NCBI GenBank assembly: GCA_031396305.1
Contig: JANNKM010000507.1
Location: forward strand, 1-14,846
Direction: 5' to 3'
Origin: JAEMQF01 sp031396305
GTDB taxonomy: Bacteria > Pseudomonadota > Gammaproteobacteria > Burkholderiales > Burkholderiaceae_C
Length of the DNA: 14,846 nucleotides
Part shown: positions 13,985 through 14,846 of the stretch, one piece after another
Numbering within the stretch: position 1 is the stretch's first letter
How the letters are laid out: each line of letters starts with the position of its first letter
Program-made: the position numbers and the translations under genes
Notes under the pieces: generated by a model
What the model was told of the DNA's origin: nothing
The model's database searches: none
What the model saw: only the letters and a program-made list of their open reading frames with translations

Positions 13985-14005
13985 GCGACGCTCATTTCGC
14001 CTTTT
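13976..14005 (+). terminator. Probable intrinsic terminator of petABC
   Basis: Bases 13976-13986 can pair with 13990-14000 (11 pairs, two of them G-U) around a three-base loop GAC, followed by TTTT at 14002-14005. The stem overlaps the petC stop codon. The short U-tract and triloop make it moderate; some read-through into sspA is likely. Confidence 0.5.
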
Positions 14006-14098
14006 GAACACGGCGTCCCATCTGCAGCAACGAGTGTCGCGGCTGTGGCGTGCCGCCAGATTTCGCCCTTGAACTGATCTCAAACAGGAGCCACCGCC

Positions 14099-14710
14099 AT
14101 GATGGTGCTTTACTCCGGAACGACCTGTCCCTATTCCCACAGGTGCCGTTTCGTGCTATTCGAAAAGGGCATGGACTTCGAAATCCGTGACGTCGACTTG
14201 TTCGCCAAGCCGGAAGACATCGCCTTGATGAACCCGTACAACGAAGTGCCCATCCTCGTCGAACGCGACCTCATCTTGTACGAGTCACACATCATCAACG
14301 AGTACATCGATGAGCGGTTCCCGCATCCTCAGCTGATGCCCGGCGATCCTGTGGCGCGTGCGCGGGTACGCCTGTTCCTGCTCAACTTCGAGAAGGAGTT
14401 GTTTGCGAACGTAAACCTTCTCGAGGCGCGCGGCGTGAAACCCACCGACAAACAGCTCGAAAAGGCGCGTGCACAGATTCGCGACCGCCTGACGCAACTG
14501 GCACCGATCTTTCTGAAGAACAAGTACATGCTTGGCGACGACTTTTCGATGCTCGACGTCGCCATCGCTCCATTGTTATGGCGCCTCGACTACTACGGCA
14601 TCGACATGTCGAAGAATGCGGTACCGCTGTTGAAGTACGCCGAGCGAATTTTTTCTCGCCCGGCCTATATCGAAGCGCTGACGCCCTCCGAGAAGGTGAT
14701 GCGCAAGTAG
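14099..14710 (+). CDS. sspA: Stringent starvation protein A (GST-fold RNA polymerase-associated protein)
   Basis: In E. coli SspA binds RNA polymerase and reshapes transcription during starvation and acid stress; it has a glutathione-transferase fold but no transferase activity. The product has 203 residues. The thioredoxin-like N-domain (1-75) includes SGTTCPYSHRCR (6-17), EVPIL (49-53) and ESHIINEYIDERFPHPQLMP (62-81), which matches the family closely. The helical C-domain includes DFSMLDVAIAPLLWRL (148-163). Unlike the E. coli protein it keeps Cys10 in a CPYS context, which I recall as common in betaproteobacteria. AGGAG at 14086-14090 is eight bases before the first of two adjacent ATGs, favouring 14099. 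It follows petC after 114 bases containing a likely terminator, and sspB starts 24 bases after its stop. Confidence 0.96.
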   Translation: MMVLYSGTTCPYSHRCRFVLFEKGMDFEIRDVDLFAKPEDIALMNPYNEVPILVERDLILYESHIINEYIDERFPHPQLMPGDPVARARVRLFLLNFEKELFANVNLLEARGVKPTDKQLEKARAQIRDRLTQLAPIFLKNKYMLGDDFSMLDVAIAPLLWRLDYYGIDMSKNAVPLLKYAERIFSRPAYIEALTPSEKVMRK

Positions 14711-14734
14711 TGTTGCCGTGCATGAGCGCCTGCC

Positions 14735-14846
14735 ATGAGTAACCCGCCGATCGCGCCGAAAGCCGCGGGTTCTTCGACGCGGCCTTACCTGATCCGCGCC
14801 TTGCACGACTGGTGCACTGACAACGGCTTCACACCCTATATCGCGG
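14735..14846 (+). CDS. sspB: Stringent starvation protein B / ClpXP adaptor, partial (3' end beyond window)
   Basis: SspB delivers ssrA-tagged proteins to the ClpXP protease. Only the first 37 codons are visible. After a short polar N-terminus, TRPYLIRALHDWCTDNGFTPYI (starting at residue 15) is the recognisable family opening (RPYLLRAhyeW...G.TPYi in relatives). The ATG at 14735 is chosen because this motif lies soon after it; an ATG at 14722 leads to a stop within seven codons. No strong ribosome binding site is visible, and the gene is probably translated from the sspA transcript. The pair petABC-sspAB is common in betaproteobacteria. Confidence 0.93.
   Translation, partial: MSNPPIAPKAAGSSTRPYLIRALHDWCTDNGFTPYIA

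Overview
The window is a GC-rich stretch of a betaproteobacterial chromosome, most likely Burkholderiales. This rests on gene order (hisIE - membrane protein - HIT - tatABC - trypsin-like protease - mscL - petABC - sspAB), on the cytochrome b quinol-site motif PVWY, and on the wording of TatB, PetA and SspA. These are family-level impressions recalled from knowledge; no search was run. Almost everything here is core housekeeping. I found no phage, insertion sequence, CRISPR array, tRNA or rRNA, and no convincing new multi-gene system.

Layout. (a) 1-644, minus strand: the first part of a Bug/TctC-type periplasmic solute-binding protein gene, cut by the window edge. Its last 37 bases are an exact inverted copy of 1151-1187, inside the next gene, which looks like a chimeric or fold-back end rather than real Bug sequence. 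(b) 757-2120, plus: a DUF815 P-loop ATPase overlapping a MutT-type Nudix hydrolase that probably starts at TTG. (c) 2146-3651: hisI, hisE, a small DUF4870-like membrane protein and a HIT protein. hisF, which often precedes hisI, is absent, so the mutT/hisI junction is a synteny break. (d) 3779-5340: tatA, tatB and tatC, the complete twin-arginine translocase, behind a candidate promoter. (e) 5350-6531, minus: a membrane-anchored S1C (DegS/DegQ-like) protease, convergent with tatC. (f) 6695-10324: a PdxA-family dehydrogenase (plus) convergent with a large DUF1631 protein (minus). (g) 10403-10831, minus: mscL, divergent from the pet operon across a 257-base region holding candidate promoters, an FNR-like box and a dyad. 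(h) 11089-13984: petA, petB and petC for cytochrome bc1, closed by a plausible intrinsic terminator overlapping the petC stop. (i) 14099-14846: sspA and the start of sspB.

How the genes fit together. HisI and HisE catalyse neighbouring early steps of histidine synthesis. MutT cleans the nucleotide pool. TatABC exports folded, cofactor-bearing proteins, and the Rieske protein PetA encoded about 6 kb downstream is a classic Tat client, here with a KR rather than RR signal. PetABC carries electrons from quinol to cytochrome c. The anchored protease and MscL are envelope stress and osmotic functions. SspA and SspB are a starvation regulator and a protease adaptor, commonly found behind petABC in this group.
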